The position numbers and the translations under genes were made by a program. Positions 46,371 to 58,240 of a stretch of 64,000 bases of DNA are shown here, one piece after another. The notes beneath the pieces are model-generated. The model was not told where the DNA came from. It did not search any database and saw only the letters and a program-made list of their open reading frames with translations. The stretch is taken from the NCBI GenBank assembly GCA_020746105.1, contig CM036618.1, positions 9,556,501-9,620,500 on the forward strand, given 5' to 3'. This stretch comes from Trogon surrucura (Eukaryota; Chordata; Aves; Trogoniformes; Trogonidae). Position 1 is the stretch's first letter, and each line of letters starts with the position of its first letter.

Positions 46371-47300
46371 TGTGACATACAGACTTCACTGCAAGGTTCT
46401 AGCTAGAGATCTATTTGAACTTCACTTGCAGGTCCAATACACGGACTTCACTGCAAGGTTCAAACTATCAGTTTATTAGAACTACGCTTAGAGGCCTAAA
46501 ATGTCACAATGCAGGTTTTATGGATACAGTGGAGGAATGCACTACTGCAATTAGGGAAAGAAACAACAACACAACAATACACAAGATGCACTATTACAGA
46601 ACTCAAGTGATTCCCCGGAAAAATGTACTAGCACAGATTTAAGAAGCGCACAAGTTAGTAACAATAGTAATCCTAAAGTATGCCACACACGTCTTAGTCA
46701 CTTACCCTCTCCCAGGTAAGGGTTCTCAGTCCAAGGCAAGATGTCTTTCTATGACATCTTGAATAAGGGGTGGGAAGAATCTCCTATAGTCCAGCTGTAT
46801 GGTTGGTAAAACTCCCTGAAATTCTGCCTAAAATCTTACAGTTCTTACACTGTAAGGATAGTATGTGGGGGGCAGAGGCGTGCCTGAGTGGACTTGGACT
46901 ATCTAGAATGTTTATCTTTGGTATTATGATGAGATTTCTCCTTATCTTTCCTGGGTGTCCCCTACTAAGTGTCTGATAACTAGCACAGAAGTGACAGCCA
47001 AATTAACATATATTGGTACTTAGCCAGGTTCACTTGTTTCACACATACATGATTTACTCAGCCGAATTTAACACATCTCAAGAGTAGAGAGTGGTTGAAT
47101 ATGAGACTCAAGGCAAAATATTTGTTACCTGGGGTTTGGTTCTATTCAGGTCTTGGTCCTTTGTCTGCTGTTTCATTCCGGGATGACTCAGGGCAGGGTG
47201 GTTTTCCACAACCCTGGCTTGGGTCATCATGGTAAAGGGTCTAGTAGGGCATGACAAAGCTGAGATGAATTGGCATCTCCCTGCATCTCACCTTTGTTCA
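46371..47300 (-). mobile_element. Solo LTR inserted in CR1, minus strand
   Basis: This block splits one CR1: GGTGAAACCATGTTGG on its left and CACCGAAACCTCTTCTTTC on its right are adjacent in intact CR1. Read on the minus strand it begins TGAACAAAGG or TGAGATGCAG, has AATAAA at 46477-46472, and ends TATGTCA at 46371-46377. No gag, pol or env sequence is present. A motif of 18 bases (GACTTCACTGCAAGGTTC) occurs twice downstream of the polyA signal, with a third, imperfect copy between them. The exact ends and target-site duplication are not clear. Confidence 0.72.
46382..46461 (-). repeat. Direct repeats in the U5/3' end of the solo LTR
   Basis: GACTTCACTGCAAGGTTC is found exactly at 46382-46399 and 46444-46461. 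An imperfect copy (ACTTCACTTGCAGGTCC) lies near 46420-46436. Confidence 0.9.
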
Positions 47301-47990
47301 CCGAAACCTCTTCTTTCTGTATCCACATAGCTGGCCGCCACCAGTCACCTCTGCTATATCCATGTGCCCTAGCAGCTTTTCCAGGAGGATCTGCTCCATC
47401 ATCTTGCCAGGCACAGAGGTTATTAGACTGATGGGCGTGTAATTCCACAGATCTTTCTTTTCCTCCTTTTTGAAGATGGGATTATGTTTCCTCTTCTCCA
47501 GTCAGTGGGAACCTCTCCAGACTGCCATGATTTCTTGAATATGATGGAAAGTGTCTTAGTGACTTCATCTGCCAGTTCTTTCAGGACCTGCAAATGGATC
47601 TTGTCAGGACCCATGGACTTGTGCATCATCAGTTTCTTTAGATGGTTCCGAACCTGTTCTTCACTCACAGTGAGGGGTTCTTCAATACCCCAATCTCTGC
47701 CTATCCTCCCTGCAACTGGGGCAGTGTGACTGGAGCCCTTGACAGTGAAGGCAAAAAGTCACTGAGCACCTCAGCCTTTTCAGTATCCTGTGTGACCAGC
47801 TACCCTGCTTCCTTTGGGAGTGGCCGTACATTTTTCCTAGTCTTCCTTTTGTTGTTGACATATCTATTTCTTATTGTCCTCGACATCTCTACAGCAGCCC
47901 TGAGCCAGGCAATCAGCTTTACATCCTGTTCCACTATGTCTTTAAAAGCCCTCAACTATAGGGTTACACACATGTCAGTTAGCACAGATT
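47301..47990 (-). mobile_element. CR1, minus strand, 5' part (continues 45121-46370)
   Basis: Minus-strand translation gives SEEQVRNHLKKLMMHKSMGP, DKIHLQVLKELADEVTKTLS and [20 protein letters not shown], the start of CR1 reverse transcriptase. Further upstream come VLSDFLP and LVTQDTEKAE, and near 47850 a pre-RT linker. The frame shifts at about 47470. The 5' end is decayed and set by loss of readable CR1 sequence near 47990. Confidence 0.85.
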
Positions 47991-48359
47991 TCGTATTTAT
48001 CTGTTCCAGTATTATGGCTCCTGGTGTCCAGGTTATGTGCAGATCCCCAGCACAGTGTTGTAGAGAATTCACCCCACAATTTTTCTGCAAAAAAGTCTGA
48101 AGACAAACTGTCTATCCTAGATAATCATGACTGAATTTGTGCTTATACTATGGTGCCTTCTTTAAGAATAGGGTGATTGCCTCAGACTTCCCAGTATCTA
48201 AGGCTGCCAGACACAGGCTTCTTGCATAGAGACAACCAAGTGTAATACCTGATGTAAACAACAGTAGTTTGCTACCTATGTATCAGTTCTTCACTGACTT
48301 CACAGTGAACTACTGCTGAATAAAAGACTGTCTAAATCACTCTCTTGAATTTATATGCT
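47991..48359. other. Non-coding stretch, nothing firmly recognised
   Basis: May be further 5' sequence of the CR1 or another LINE relic, but no translation supports it. Confidence 0.35.
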
Positions 48360-48560
48360 GCAACTGGTCCAGAAATCTATTATGGAAATTCTTTTGGTCT
48401 GTCTTTGTCTAGCTCAGACTCAGATGTTAAAACTGGACACGGTATTCCAGATTCCCAGTTATTAGAGCCATGCTGTCAGCTTACTCTAGGCCGTGATCTT
48501 TTTTTTTTTTTTCCATTATTGCCATCCCAGCACTTTCATCACTCTCTTGAGGTCACGTCC
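48360..48560 (-). mobile_element. Possible old CR1 fragment, minus strand
   Basis: AAAACTGGACACGGTATTCC followed by AGATT matches the reversed CR1 VQFW block (AGAACTGGACACAGTATTCC). Flanks are too decayed to align. A T-run follows at 48500-48513. Confidence 0.38.
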
Positions 48561-51029
48561 ATACTGTATATAAGCCCACACTGTATATAAGAGATGCATT
48601 ATATGCATCCTAGTAGCATGCCTGTAATTTCCAAAATTATTTGCTTATTTCCTACATTTAGACCCAGTAGAAAAGATTTTGTTCTGAAAAACTCGTAGTA
48701 AAGTGTTGACTTGCTATGACAAAAAGCTTTACAACTGGGCTATATACTTAAGAAATAACTAATTTGTTTTCAACCTGAAGCCACTGACTCTCAGCATTCC
48801 TTCGCTCATGTCAAGAACGCATAGTAAAATATTGTTTCTTGCTCCACTTTTCCATGTTATTTGTGTATTTTTACATCTCTGAAATGTATCTACATAACCA
48901 CGTGCCAATGTTTCTAGGTAAAAAATCCATTTCTTATTAAATCAGGGGTCTTTCAGGCAGGGATGTGTTTAAGTATCACTGATCTGTGTTAGTATGTACT
49001 GAATAGCCAGGCTTCTTCACTTCATGAGAGATGAGCAGAGCTGGGGAAGGCTTTTAGACTACCTGGGCGGTGGTATCTGAATGGAGACAGTGCTGTGAAG
49101 TCAGGGATTACAGTTACTTTGTGCCAATCGAATAGCACAAAGCAGCTGAGTTAACCTACTTCTGGCCAGAATAAGAAGCAATTTGCAAAACTTGCAGATG
49201 TCAGGTTCCTTCTAGGATCTGTGATTTTAGTTTACGCTGGTTGAATATGTGAAGGAATTGATGAGAGCACTCAGATATGGATACTTGGTACTGAGATCAG
49301 GAGGAAAAGGTATTCTTTCCATGAGAGCCATCAACAGAGATTTAAGGACACAAGGAGTGTGTCTGGTGTATGAGGAACACAAGAGTAAAAGATGATGTGG
49401 TTTGTCAAGAGGCCAAGCACGAGGAGCTAGCAAAAGGGGGTTCCCAACTATAAGCTGCTTTTTTCTCTTCTTTTTAACAGAGGCCCCCTATTTATCGTGA
49501 TTTTAGAAGAATCTACCCAAGAAGAAAAGGCATTTAATGAAGAAAAAAGTGATGAGACAAACCCAAACTACTCTTTTAGAAATTTAATATCCGTTTTATT
49601 TGTTGGTTTCCATTAAGAATGGAGATAAGCACACACAGCTGCAGATCAAAAAAAGACTTGAAGCTAGACAGGCTTACTCTGTGCTGTGCCAGACTATTTA
49701 CCAAAGAAGCTGCCAGCGCTGTGAGTAAATACATGCACTTTGCACATACTAGTCAATTTAGGATCAAAACCGTTTAACATCGTCTGAAACAGGGACTCGG
49801 TGCACCTGCACAGCATTTGGTTTTATCAAAACAGTTTGCCCATTTAAACTAAGAGAAGTGGGGAAACTCTGAGTCCTTGTGTTCAGACCCGTTGTTTTTT
49901 ATAATGGACATGCTGTCAATTAGCCTTACCCTTATCAGCATCAACATTAGCCATGTAATGCTAAATGATGGAGTTAAAAAATAATTAACATTTACTTGTT
50001 ATTTGTTAGTGAAGCCAAAGACAAAAAATCATCATCACACATCTTTCAATATAATTTGGCAAAGATTTAGCCATGTTTGTTTTCAGAAAGCACTTCCTTT
50101 ACCAAGAAAAAAACCACCCCCAAATGAAAAAAAAAAAAACAAATAGAAGAAAGGTAATCTGAATATAGCTACTTAGCTCCAGGTTTCAGCCAAGGAATCC
50201 AAAGCAATTCAAATTTAATCTCAGAGCATACTTATGTCAAGTTCAAATCCTTTCCTCCCATTTACACTTGGCAGTTTCTGTTCTAAATTTCTTTAAAATA
50301 AGTGTTTTCTCACCACAAAGTCTTGCCACAGTGGCAGCTGTTTAGCAAATAAACTCAAAAATAAAAATGTTGCCATTGTGAAGTAAGATATATTTAATTA
50401 AATAAAATAGAGAAAGGAAGTGCTACTACAAGAAAATAAAACTGTAAGGCACAAGATAAAACTAAATTACTACAGGGCTTCTCAATTCAATCTAATCCTT
50501 GAAGATAAAGATGGAACCAGAAAATTGCATGTATTGTGAAATCAACATAAGCCGTAAGCAAATATTAACTAGGGATATATAAACTGATTTATTATAAATA
50601 CAAGTGTGAATGCTAGGATTAGTTAAGGAAATGCAAACCAAGACACAATAAGGTGTAAAATACTCCAGTAATTCACTAAAATACTGAGAAATGTACACAA
50701 AATAGTATGCAGTGCCCACAGAATATACTTTCAAGTTACCTTACTTGACACATTATGAAGGGGAAAATATGAAGTAGGGGGAAAAAATGATACATCTCTT
50801 TCTAGTAATTTTTGATAGGACTTAAATCATAGTCTTTTCTTACTTTTTAATTAATAGAATTTCATTTTTTAAAAAAATCTGTTTTCCTTTTTAATAGTTT
50901 GCTGTTTATTATATCTCCACTCACTGGATTATTAGGAGTGCTTAATTGAAGACCGTATATGAGAGGATTCCCAGTATCACAGGACGCAGATTATGATATG
51001 ATATGAATATATGACTATATGAAACTGTT
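48561..51029. other. Non-coding stretch, nothing recognised
   Basis: About 2.5 kb of AT-rich sequence with short frames only (49227-49433 minus, 50492-50734 minus). No repeat phrase was recognised. Confidence 0.4.
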
Positions 51030-51300
51030 TTATTTCGATGTCTTTCCTGATAATTCTGAAGGATATGCATGAACAGGAAAGAGATAAGGGTCATTTGTGT
51101 CCATGATAGTAACGGTTGCATGCTGAAAATGTTTATCTGTGGTTACTTCAAGCTTGGTTTTTAAATTTTCGGGAGGTAAAGATGCAAAATCCTTAAAATA
51201 GAGTTTTGTGATCTCGGTCATGCTGCAAATACTGTTGGTGGAATCTGTATTGCATGTGTTATACTGAGCCGCAAGGCAGATTAAAGCCTTTTCGACTGGC
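51030..51300 (-). other. Unrecognised exon-like segment B ending in a stop
   Basis: On the minus strand, TTACTGTAG could be an acceptor. The frame then reads PVEKALICLAAQYNTCNTDS, TNSICSMTEITKLYFKDFAS, LPPENLKTKLEVTTDK, HFQHATVTIMDTNDPYLFPV and HAYPSELSGKTSK, then stop: about 90 codons. Four or five cysteines are spaced in the first third, and the composition is varied and protein-like. It could be the last coding exon of an unidentified minus-strand gene. The frame also stays open a few codons past the acceptor, and no upstream exon with matching phase was found. No family recognised. Confidence 0.28.
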
Positions 51301-52317
51301 CTACAGTAAGTGGGAATTTTATGTGCTTTTCAGCAGAACTTTCCTATCCTTGTTTGTTTGCTTCTACAAGACTCTTTTCGTGGAAAAGTAAAAAATGATA
51401 CATTGGCAGATTTAATGGTGTAACTTGGTATTTTATTTCATACTACAGAGGAATACCCTGAACTGTTTTGAAAGACTACTTCTTTGTTTCTGAAGTCAAG
51501 CATCCAGAAGGAATTGCCGCAGGTCGTGCACCGGGCAGTGACCAAAGATAAAACATGCACAGTTTGGGCACCATTCAATTCTCTGCCTCGAGCAAGGCAA
51601 AAGTTCCACGGTAGAAGGTCTTTACACTTACCCACGCACAGGTGGGAATAAGGCAAGCAGGCATCGTACTGGGACACGTCTGTTTTAAGGCAGGGTTGGA
51701 CCCTGTAGGTTTACACTGTAGAGTTTCTCTGCTTCCTAAGTGGAACCAATATCAGTACCAACTTCGCATTTGTCCTCTCAAGCTCTTTCTTTCCCTGTTT
51801 AAGTCAACTGTCCTGGACCTTCAGTTGTGCACAATACTGATCTGTTAGCTTATAAATACAGGCTCTGAACTGCACTGGGAGATATGTTTTTCCTCCTTGG
51901 CAGTGGGCTACTCTGAGAGCTGACCTGATCCAATTTGGAGTCCTCAGCTTGCTTTGGTTAAGGGCATCAAAAAATTCAGGAAGCCTAGACTGGGAGAGAA
52001 CTGAGTTTTTTTCACAGAGTCCCATATTTTAGCAGGAGGAAGCATCACGGGGCAGATACCTCTCCGTGGATATGAAGGAAAACTGTGATGTGCTACCCCA
52101 AGGGGCCTGAACATGAGCACTGAAGATATGAACTACTTGTATTGTCAGACTGCTGAAACATGGGACACTTCTGGATGACAGATGTACTCAGCAAGGACTA
52201 GTATGTCTATTTGATAGAATTTTCATAGTATTATAGTAGCAGATGTCACAGATATTTTCTGAGAGCTGGCATCTTCTATTCCAGCCTAATCACCTTGCCT
52301 AACTCTTTTAATGATCT
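51301..52317. other. Non-coding stretch, nothing recognised
   Basis: Short frames on both strands (51438-51677, 51804-52025 minus) with no motif. Confidence 0.4.
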
Positions 52318-52392
52318 GGCATTGCTAGGTTAATGATTGGGCTTGATAATCTTAAAGGTCTTTCCTAATCTGAGTGATTTTATGATTCTGTT
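52318..52392 (+). mobile_element. CR1 3' tail fragment
   Basis: GCTAGGTTAATGATTGGGCT, then TGATAATCTTAAAGGTCTTT, and GATTTTATGATTCTGTT form a short CR1 3' end. It faces the reversed CR1 at 52497. Confidence 0.7.
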
Positions 52393-52496
52393 AACTCTTA
52401 CTGCCTACACTTCAGTCTTAACTGAACACATAAGACTAAATTCCCTTTACCCAACCAGTTTGAGTGACCTTATTTCCTACCAGATTGTCTTTCCAT

Positions 52497-52890
52497 ATCA
52501 CAGAATCACAGAATGTTCAGGGTTGGAAGGGACTTCAGAAGATCATCTAGTCCAGCCCCTCTGCCAGAGCAGGATCACCTACAGTAGGTCACACAGGAAT
52601 GCACCCAGGAGGGTTTTGAATGTCTTCAGAGAGGGAGACTCCACAACCTCCTTTGGCAGCCTCTGCCAGGGCTCTATCACCCTCACAGTGAAAAAGGTTT
52701 TTCTGATGTTTTTGTGGAACCTCCTAGGTTCTAGCTTGCACCCGTTGCCCCTTGTCCTATCATTGGACATCACTGAAAAGAGCCTGGCTCCATTCTCCTG
52801 ACACTCCCCCTTGACATGTTTATAAACATTAATGAGGTCACCTCTCAACCTCCACCTCTCCAAGCAAAAGAGTCCCACAGTCTCTCATGT
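52497..52890 (-). mobile_element. CR1 3' fragment, minus strand
   Basis: Starts with the reversed octamers ATCACAGAATCACAGAATG and the 3' UTR (GGTTGGAAGGGACTTCAGAA). Minus-strand translation reads [40 protein letters not shown] and [17 protein letters not shown], then [20 protein letters not shown]. Closest in wording to the 60.3-61.8 kb copy ([12 protein letters not shown]), so the same or a sister subfamily. Strongly 5' truncated. Confidence 0.9.
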
Positions 52891-53006
52891 AAGTTCTGAT
52901 CCCTCAGTTCCTGCTTTACTTAAAGACACTTCTGACGGGGCTAGGAGTGTTTCTTGGCACTGCTGAGCATCCCAGTCCATACAGAAGAATATTGAATCTT
53001 GCTTAC

Positions 53007-53099
53007 CCACCTCTTCATCTACATCACGTGTTTCATAAGAAAGAAATACGAGGCCAGAGGGAAACTGTAGCACATTAAAGTCAGATTCCTGACGGACAA
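53007..53099 (-). other. Unrecognised exon-like segment D, 93 nt
   Basis: On the minus strand, CTGTTTGTCACAATCCCAG (acceptor) and GAGGTGG followed by GTAAGC (donor) bound exactly 93 nt. The length is divisible by three, with equal phase at both ends. The frame reads VVRQESDFNVLQFPSGLVFL, then SYETRDVDEEVG. Splice signals are the best matched of the exon-like segments here, and the composition is protein-like. No family recognised. The frame remains open beyond both sites (52885-53124), so splice confinement is not proven. Confidence 0.3.
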
Positions 53100-56000
53100 C
53101 TGGGATTGTGACAAACAGATGCATAATAGCAAGGACATGCCCCAGGTTAGTATACCCAACTGACTGTTCCCAGACCTTGCTTAGACAGTCTTGTTCCTCT
53201 TTCTGTTTTGCATTTATTCTTTTTCTTGTTTACCTTATGCAGCTTTCAACTTTGTTTCCTAGGCAGGAGCTCTTTACTTCTGAGTCCTAGTCTTTAACCT
53301 CCCCGTTTCTCACATCGGTTCCTAATGCAAAGGGTTATAATTCCTCTAACCAAGTTGTTTCCAAGGCCATGTTTCCTTCACCAAAATTCCGGCATGTCTT
53401 TTCCACACTGGTGTTCAATGCTGGTCTCCTTGCATGATAATCTTCGTTAGTAGTCATCTTCCATCCTCCTTATTTAAGCTTCCTTCCAGGGCTAGTCCAT
53501 GATGTCCCAAATTAGAGTCATCTCTTTCTCTGCCTCCAGTTTCCATCCTCGGTTCCCAGTTTGAAAAGAGATTCTTGAGCACTCACAGAGGACTTGCTTG
53601 GGTGCCAGTTGAAAGGAGACTAAACCAATCTTGTTTTCTGTTCTTAGTTACAGTTTTCAATTCTGTTCAACTTTATGCAGAATTCAGAAGGAAAACCTCT
53701 ATGATTTCCTGGAGATTTGAATATATTTAGCCGTTTCGTGATGTCAAGATGTCTGTGGTGTAGAAAATGGGAAAAGGTCAAAAGCGGTCACCAAAGAGGG
53801 AATACAGCTTGTTGCTGTTATCATTGCAGAAGCTGTTATCATTGCAGAAGTCCTTTATGATTATATGAAAACACAGTTATTTGCTTTAAAAAATATATAC
53901 TCAGTTTTGATATTTAGCTTGAGTGAACTCAGGCAGATTTTTCACAGAAGTGACAAGAAGCACATGGCAGACATGAGAGGCAGTCCTGCCCTGTTTAATT
54001 TTTTTCTCCATCTCAAAGGCTGAGGGCATTTCAAAGAAGGGTTGTCATGAGTGTTTGTAGGAGGATAAAAAATATATGCACTTATGATAGTCTTGTTCTC
54101 AGTATATAAATTAATATGCACATACAATAGCATAGATAATATCACCATGATAGCTGATATTTATACAATTGCAAAACTGAGAATTTTAATGTAAAATTTT
54201 GGGCAAAATTGCCTTTAAGGTATTCTTATTTTTCTGGATTTATTTACGACTTACATGAATTCCACTTTCCATTCACAACACACATTGTCATTCTTTGCTT
54301 AGCATGTCCTGAATATCATCCATGAGGTTATTCTGAAAGCTCTCACCAGATGAAGCTCTACAACATTTCCTCTAGTGATCTGGATTTCCCCTGGTTTAAC
54401 TTATATATGATTTGCCGCTCCAGGGCAAAAAAAGAAAAAAAATAAAAAGAAAGAAAGAAAGGAGTGCCAGATGGAAAATGAGAACACTAAAGAATGGTTT
54501 CTGATCTCTTGTCTGACAACATTTTCATTTCTTTTGACTGCTGCTCCATGAGCCTGATATCCCCACGCAGTAAGCTGTTAATGTTTTTTGCGTTCTCATA
54601 CTCACTCACACTGACACATCTTTCTTTTCCTGTCCTCTCCCTCTTTCCATCTGTCTGTCTGCAGGTAGCTTATTCTTTCAAGATTTCTTACAAGGCACCT
54701 AAATCTTTTTCACAGTCAGTTCACAGCATGATTTTTTCATTCAGCATTTCTCTGGAAGACACCCCTTTCCATTATCGTTATTGTTATGATGAAGCAAAGG
54801 AAAAATAAACTACTAATGAAGGAACTACTAGGTCATTTCTAGTTCAATTTTTAAGAAAACAAACAAACAAAAAACAAACTGAAGAACAAGAAACACCTAC
54901 AAAACTTCACAATGAGGGGACAAAATGAATGCTTCTATTGTTTCATTCATCTAGGCGGTTATTGATCTGTAGCTTTGATGTTACATGAAGACTGTCTGGG
55001 TTGTTTTTTCCCAGTTACTGAGAGCAAAGTTGAAGGACTTCAACAACGCATTAAGTCTACCAACTTTGATGTTATGCTGAACACCCCTGACTTAAATATG
55101 AGTTGTTACAATTGGCTTAGAATAACTGGATACACATCAAAATACTCAGAATATAACCAGTACAACATCAAAGCATATATTTTGATGTTATTTTCTAGGC
55201 CAAATAAAACAACAGTTAGAAACATTGATCAACTAGTTACCACTAGATTTTTGTGACAAGTTGCAGAACCCTTTGGTTCTGTCTCAGTTATTAGATTAGT
55301 ACCACCATCATCCCTTTCAAAATAATGCCAGTTAACAGGAGCCCTGTGTAGGCAGGATACAGGAAGGACTTCGGCATTGTGATATAGTATACTAAGACAT
55401 CTAAAATTTAGATTTCCAATTGTAGGAATATAAATTATAATGCTCAGTTAAGTTCATGAAGTGGAGAAGTGAGACATCTAATTTGTACAGAGAGGGAAAA
55501 AAATTCAGAATTTAATTTACAATGGTATGAAACCTGGATCCAGAATCCAGAAAGTTTTCTAGCACCTATGTGCTTGCCTAACACTGAGACTAGTAGTGCC
55601 TTTTTTTCTTTTGAAATGGTGGCAGTACTGTTCCTACTTCTCATCCTTTGCATGGTAGACAGTGTATGGATTCAGAAAATGATGTACTTACATTGCAGGC
55701 TTTCTTTGGGCTCCTGGTGAATTCTGCAAGGTTGCATGTTGTTTCTGTTAAATTGTATGTTGTGGACTATTCAATACCTTCTGACTGGCCTTCTGATTGC
55801 AATTAACTCTAGAATCCAAATCTATGACTGAGTAAAACAGAAATCCGTTGTTGCATTTCTTTCTTGCATGAGCAACATGTTATGCCAGAACAAATGTTCC
55901 AACATTCATACACATATTCTACTCGATTGCAGCTTTCTATGTGATTTTTTTTCCCCTTCTTTTTAACTTTAGATAGTTACGGTGGATTGATTCAGTCCAT

Positions 56001-57035
56001 CTTGTATCAAATAAAGTAAGTCTTGAAAAATGTTTGGAAAATTCTGGCTTGAACTGGCCAGTGACTAGTAAATATTTTCTACAATATAGTTTTGAGAAGA
56101 ACAGCAAACCGAGTTCTTAACTAAGCTAAATTTCCCCATTTTAATCAAGAGCTGGGAAATGGTAGAATTAATGAAAAACATTTGTAAAAATATAATGCCT
56201 CGTTCCTCTAAAATTATTTGTGTTTTGTATCAAAAATAAATTCACTCTTTGGAACCTTGGGTGACAAACTTTAACATATGTATGTACTTACAAAAGAGTT
56301 GACTAGAGCTGAGGAGGATTTGCATTGCATGATGGACTCACAATTTATAATAGTAATTGGGAAAAGATCATGAGAACCCTAAATTGACATTATAATCCGT
56401 TTTATATAGTCATTTTCATATTCTAAGCACTACTCAAATACTGTCTAATAGCCAATATTTTTGTGAGGCTGAGTATTTAGAATTACAAAGATTGGTATAC
56501 AGGATTAAAGTGTTTTAGTCTTCTATACTGTTTCTGATAGTGGATTCTATCAGCTTCTTGAGAGAGGTGCAGAAGGAATCTTCTGCTACAAAATTATAGA
56601 TTTTATTCTCTGTGAGAGAATTATTTAGCTTGTTCAATTAGAACTTAGCTTTTGCCCTAAAGCATTAAGATTTTGCAAATCTTGCAATTATTTTAAAAAA
56701 CATTCTTATGAATGCCTTCAACTACTTCACTTTGAAAGCTCTATAAAGTACAACTGAAGATCATTTCCCTCTGCTTGTGTGGACTTTTCCTGTGCTATTG
56801 CTTCCAAAATTAGTTGACATAGATCTGATGGATTTAGTGGTTTAAAACCAACGCTGTTGTCCTTGGGTCTTTCCATAGATTTCTTCAGCAAAGAATAATA
56901 AAGAGATAGTAGAAAAATCAGTTATGTCTACCCTTACAATTTTGTTGCTCAGTGTTAATAACCTTGTTCTGCCTTATTGTAGTGTTGGTCACACCTCCAC
57001 ACTCTGCTTCAACTGTAATACAGCCTCTAAAATAA
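53100..57035. other. Non-coding stretch with a small tandem duplication
   Basis: About 3.9 kb without a recognisable repeat family. Includes a perfect 18-bp tandem duplication at 53814-53849 and an A-rich/GAAA patch at 54426-54461. Frames at 54494-54808 and 54975-55256 have no motif. Confidence 0.4.
53814..53849. repeat. Perfect tandem duplication, 18 bp x 2
   Basis: GCTGTTATCATTGCAGAA occurs at 53814-53831 and again at 53832-53849 without a mismatch, suggesting a recent replication slip. Confidence 0.95.
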
Positions 57036-57250
57036 GAACTGTAGAGTAATTTAGGTTGGAAATCTCTTCAAGAAGTCATCTAACCTAACCTAAGCTCCTG
57101 CTCAAAGTATGTCTCATTTCAAACTTAGATCCATTTTCTCAGGACAGCATCTAGCCAAGGCTTGAACATCTCCAAGGATGTAGATCCCACAGACCCTATG
57201 GCACTTAAACAAGTGACCGGTTACTCTCTCTTTAGAATTAAAAAAATAAA
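57036..57250 (-). mobile_element. Old CR1 3' fragment, minus strand
   Basis: GAACTGTAGAGTAATTTAGG, then TTGGAAATCTCTTCAAGAAG, CTCCTGCTCAAAGTA, and TTGAACATCTCCAAGGATGT match a reversed old CR1 3' UTR and C-terminal end in order. No open frame. Confidence 0.68.
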
Positions 57251-57285
57251 AATGTCTCATATCCACTCTTTGGCTCAACTCTCTA

Positions 57286-57290
<5 letters not shown>

Positions 57291-57322
<32 letters not shown>
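57291..57322 (+). repeat. (CA)16 microsatellite
   Basis: Sixteen uninterrupted CA units. Confidence 0.98.
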
Positions 57323-57324
<2 letters not shown>

Positions 57325-57974
57325 CAGGTCTTTGATGGAAATTAATGTGGCCTAAATTCTATCTCTGTCCCCATTCACAGCATTTTCTATTGTCTGGCAC
57401 TAGGTCTTCAGAGGCACACAGTCAATGGAAAACAGCGGGGCCGGGCCCTGGTTGAAATGTAGGCCACCTGAATTCAGGCTTCTGACTCGGTCATACACAG
57501 CTGCAACTTTCTACCTTTCCTCTAAATACCAAGCACTTTGTCTTCTGTCATATAAATCAGCCAGAGCCAGATTGTTCTATTCTAGCTGGGTTTGTGTGCC
57601 TTCTTCCTCGCTGGGTACCTTCCAGTAGTGCATTAATCAATATGACTCAGAGCTGTCTCTGGCATTTGTGTTGTTTTAGTCAGCTTCTCCTTGGAGGCAA
57701 GGGCCTGGTGGTACCTTACAAGAAGCACGGATTTTCTTGTCTTTTCCCAGTTGTAGGAAGGATGGAGCTTTGGGAGTGAGGATGAGGTTGGTTAGGGAGA
57801 GATGAGACTTTTTTTATATAAGGTATCTCTTTTTTTTTTGATCTCCGCTCTCATTTTCCATGTGAATTTCTGGGTTTACATTATCTGTTAGAATGTTACA
57901 TCATTGTGATGGAAGCCAGATACTGAAACAGATAGGTACATGTATGCAGACGTAAAGATATTTAATTGAGACCA
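57323..57974. other. Non-coding stretch, nothing recognised
   Basis: Short plus-strand frames (57425-57628, 57594-57779) have no motif. A T-run lies near 57830. Confidence 0.4.
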
Positions 57975-58240
57975 GTAGAAAACTAATATTGTGCTAATAT
58001 TTAAAAATGGTAAATGGGAAAACCCAAGTAATTATAAGCCTGTCAAGCTGACATTGATCCTTGGTGAAATAAGGGAACATCTGATATAGGGCTCAATTAG
58101 TAAAGAGTTGAAGGATGGAATTAATACCAATCAACATGAGTTTATGGAAAGTAGATCCTGTCACACTAACCCGACATTTTTTTCCAGATTACAAGGAAGT
58201 TTCTAAAGTAATAGTATTGATGTACCATACTCTTCATGTT
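57975..58240 (+). mobile_element. Ancient CR1/L3-type LINE RT relic, plus strand
   Basis: Translation reads NIVLIFKNGKWENPSNYKPV, KLTLILGEIREHLI, a stop, and NTNQHEFMESRSCHTN. This is the RT block [20 protein letters not shown].. ..QHGF..GRSCLTNL in order. Heavily mutated; family resolved only to CR1/L3 type. Confidence 0.58.
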
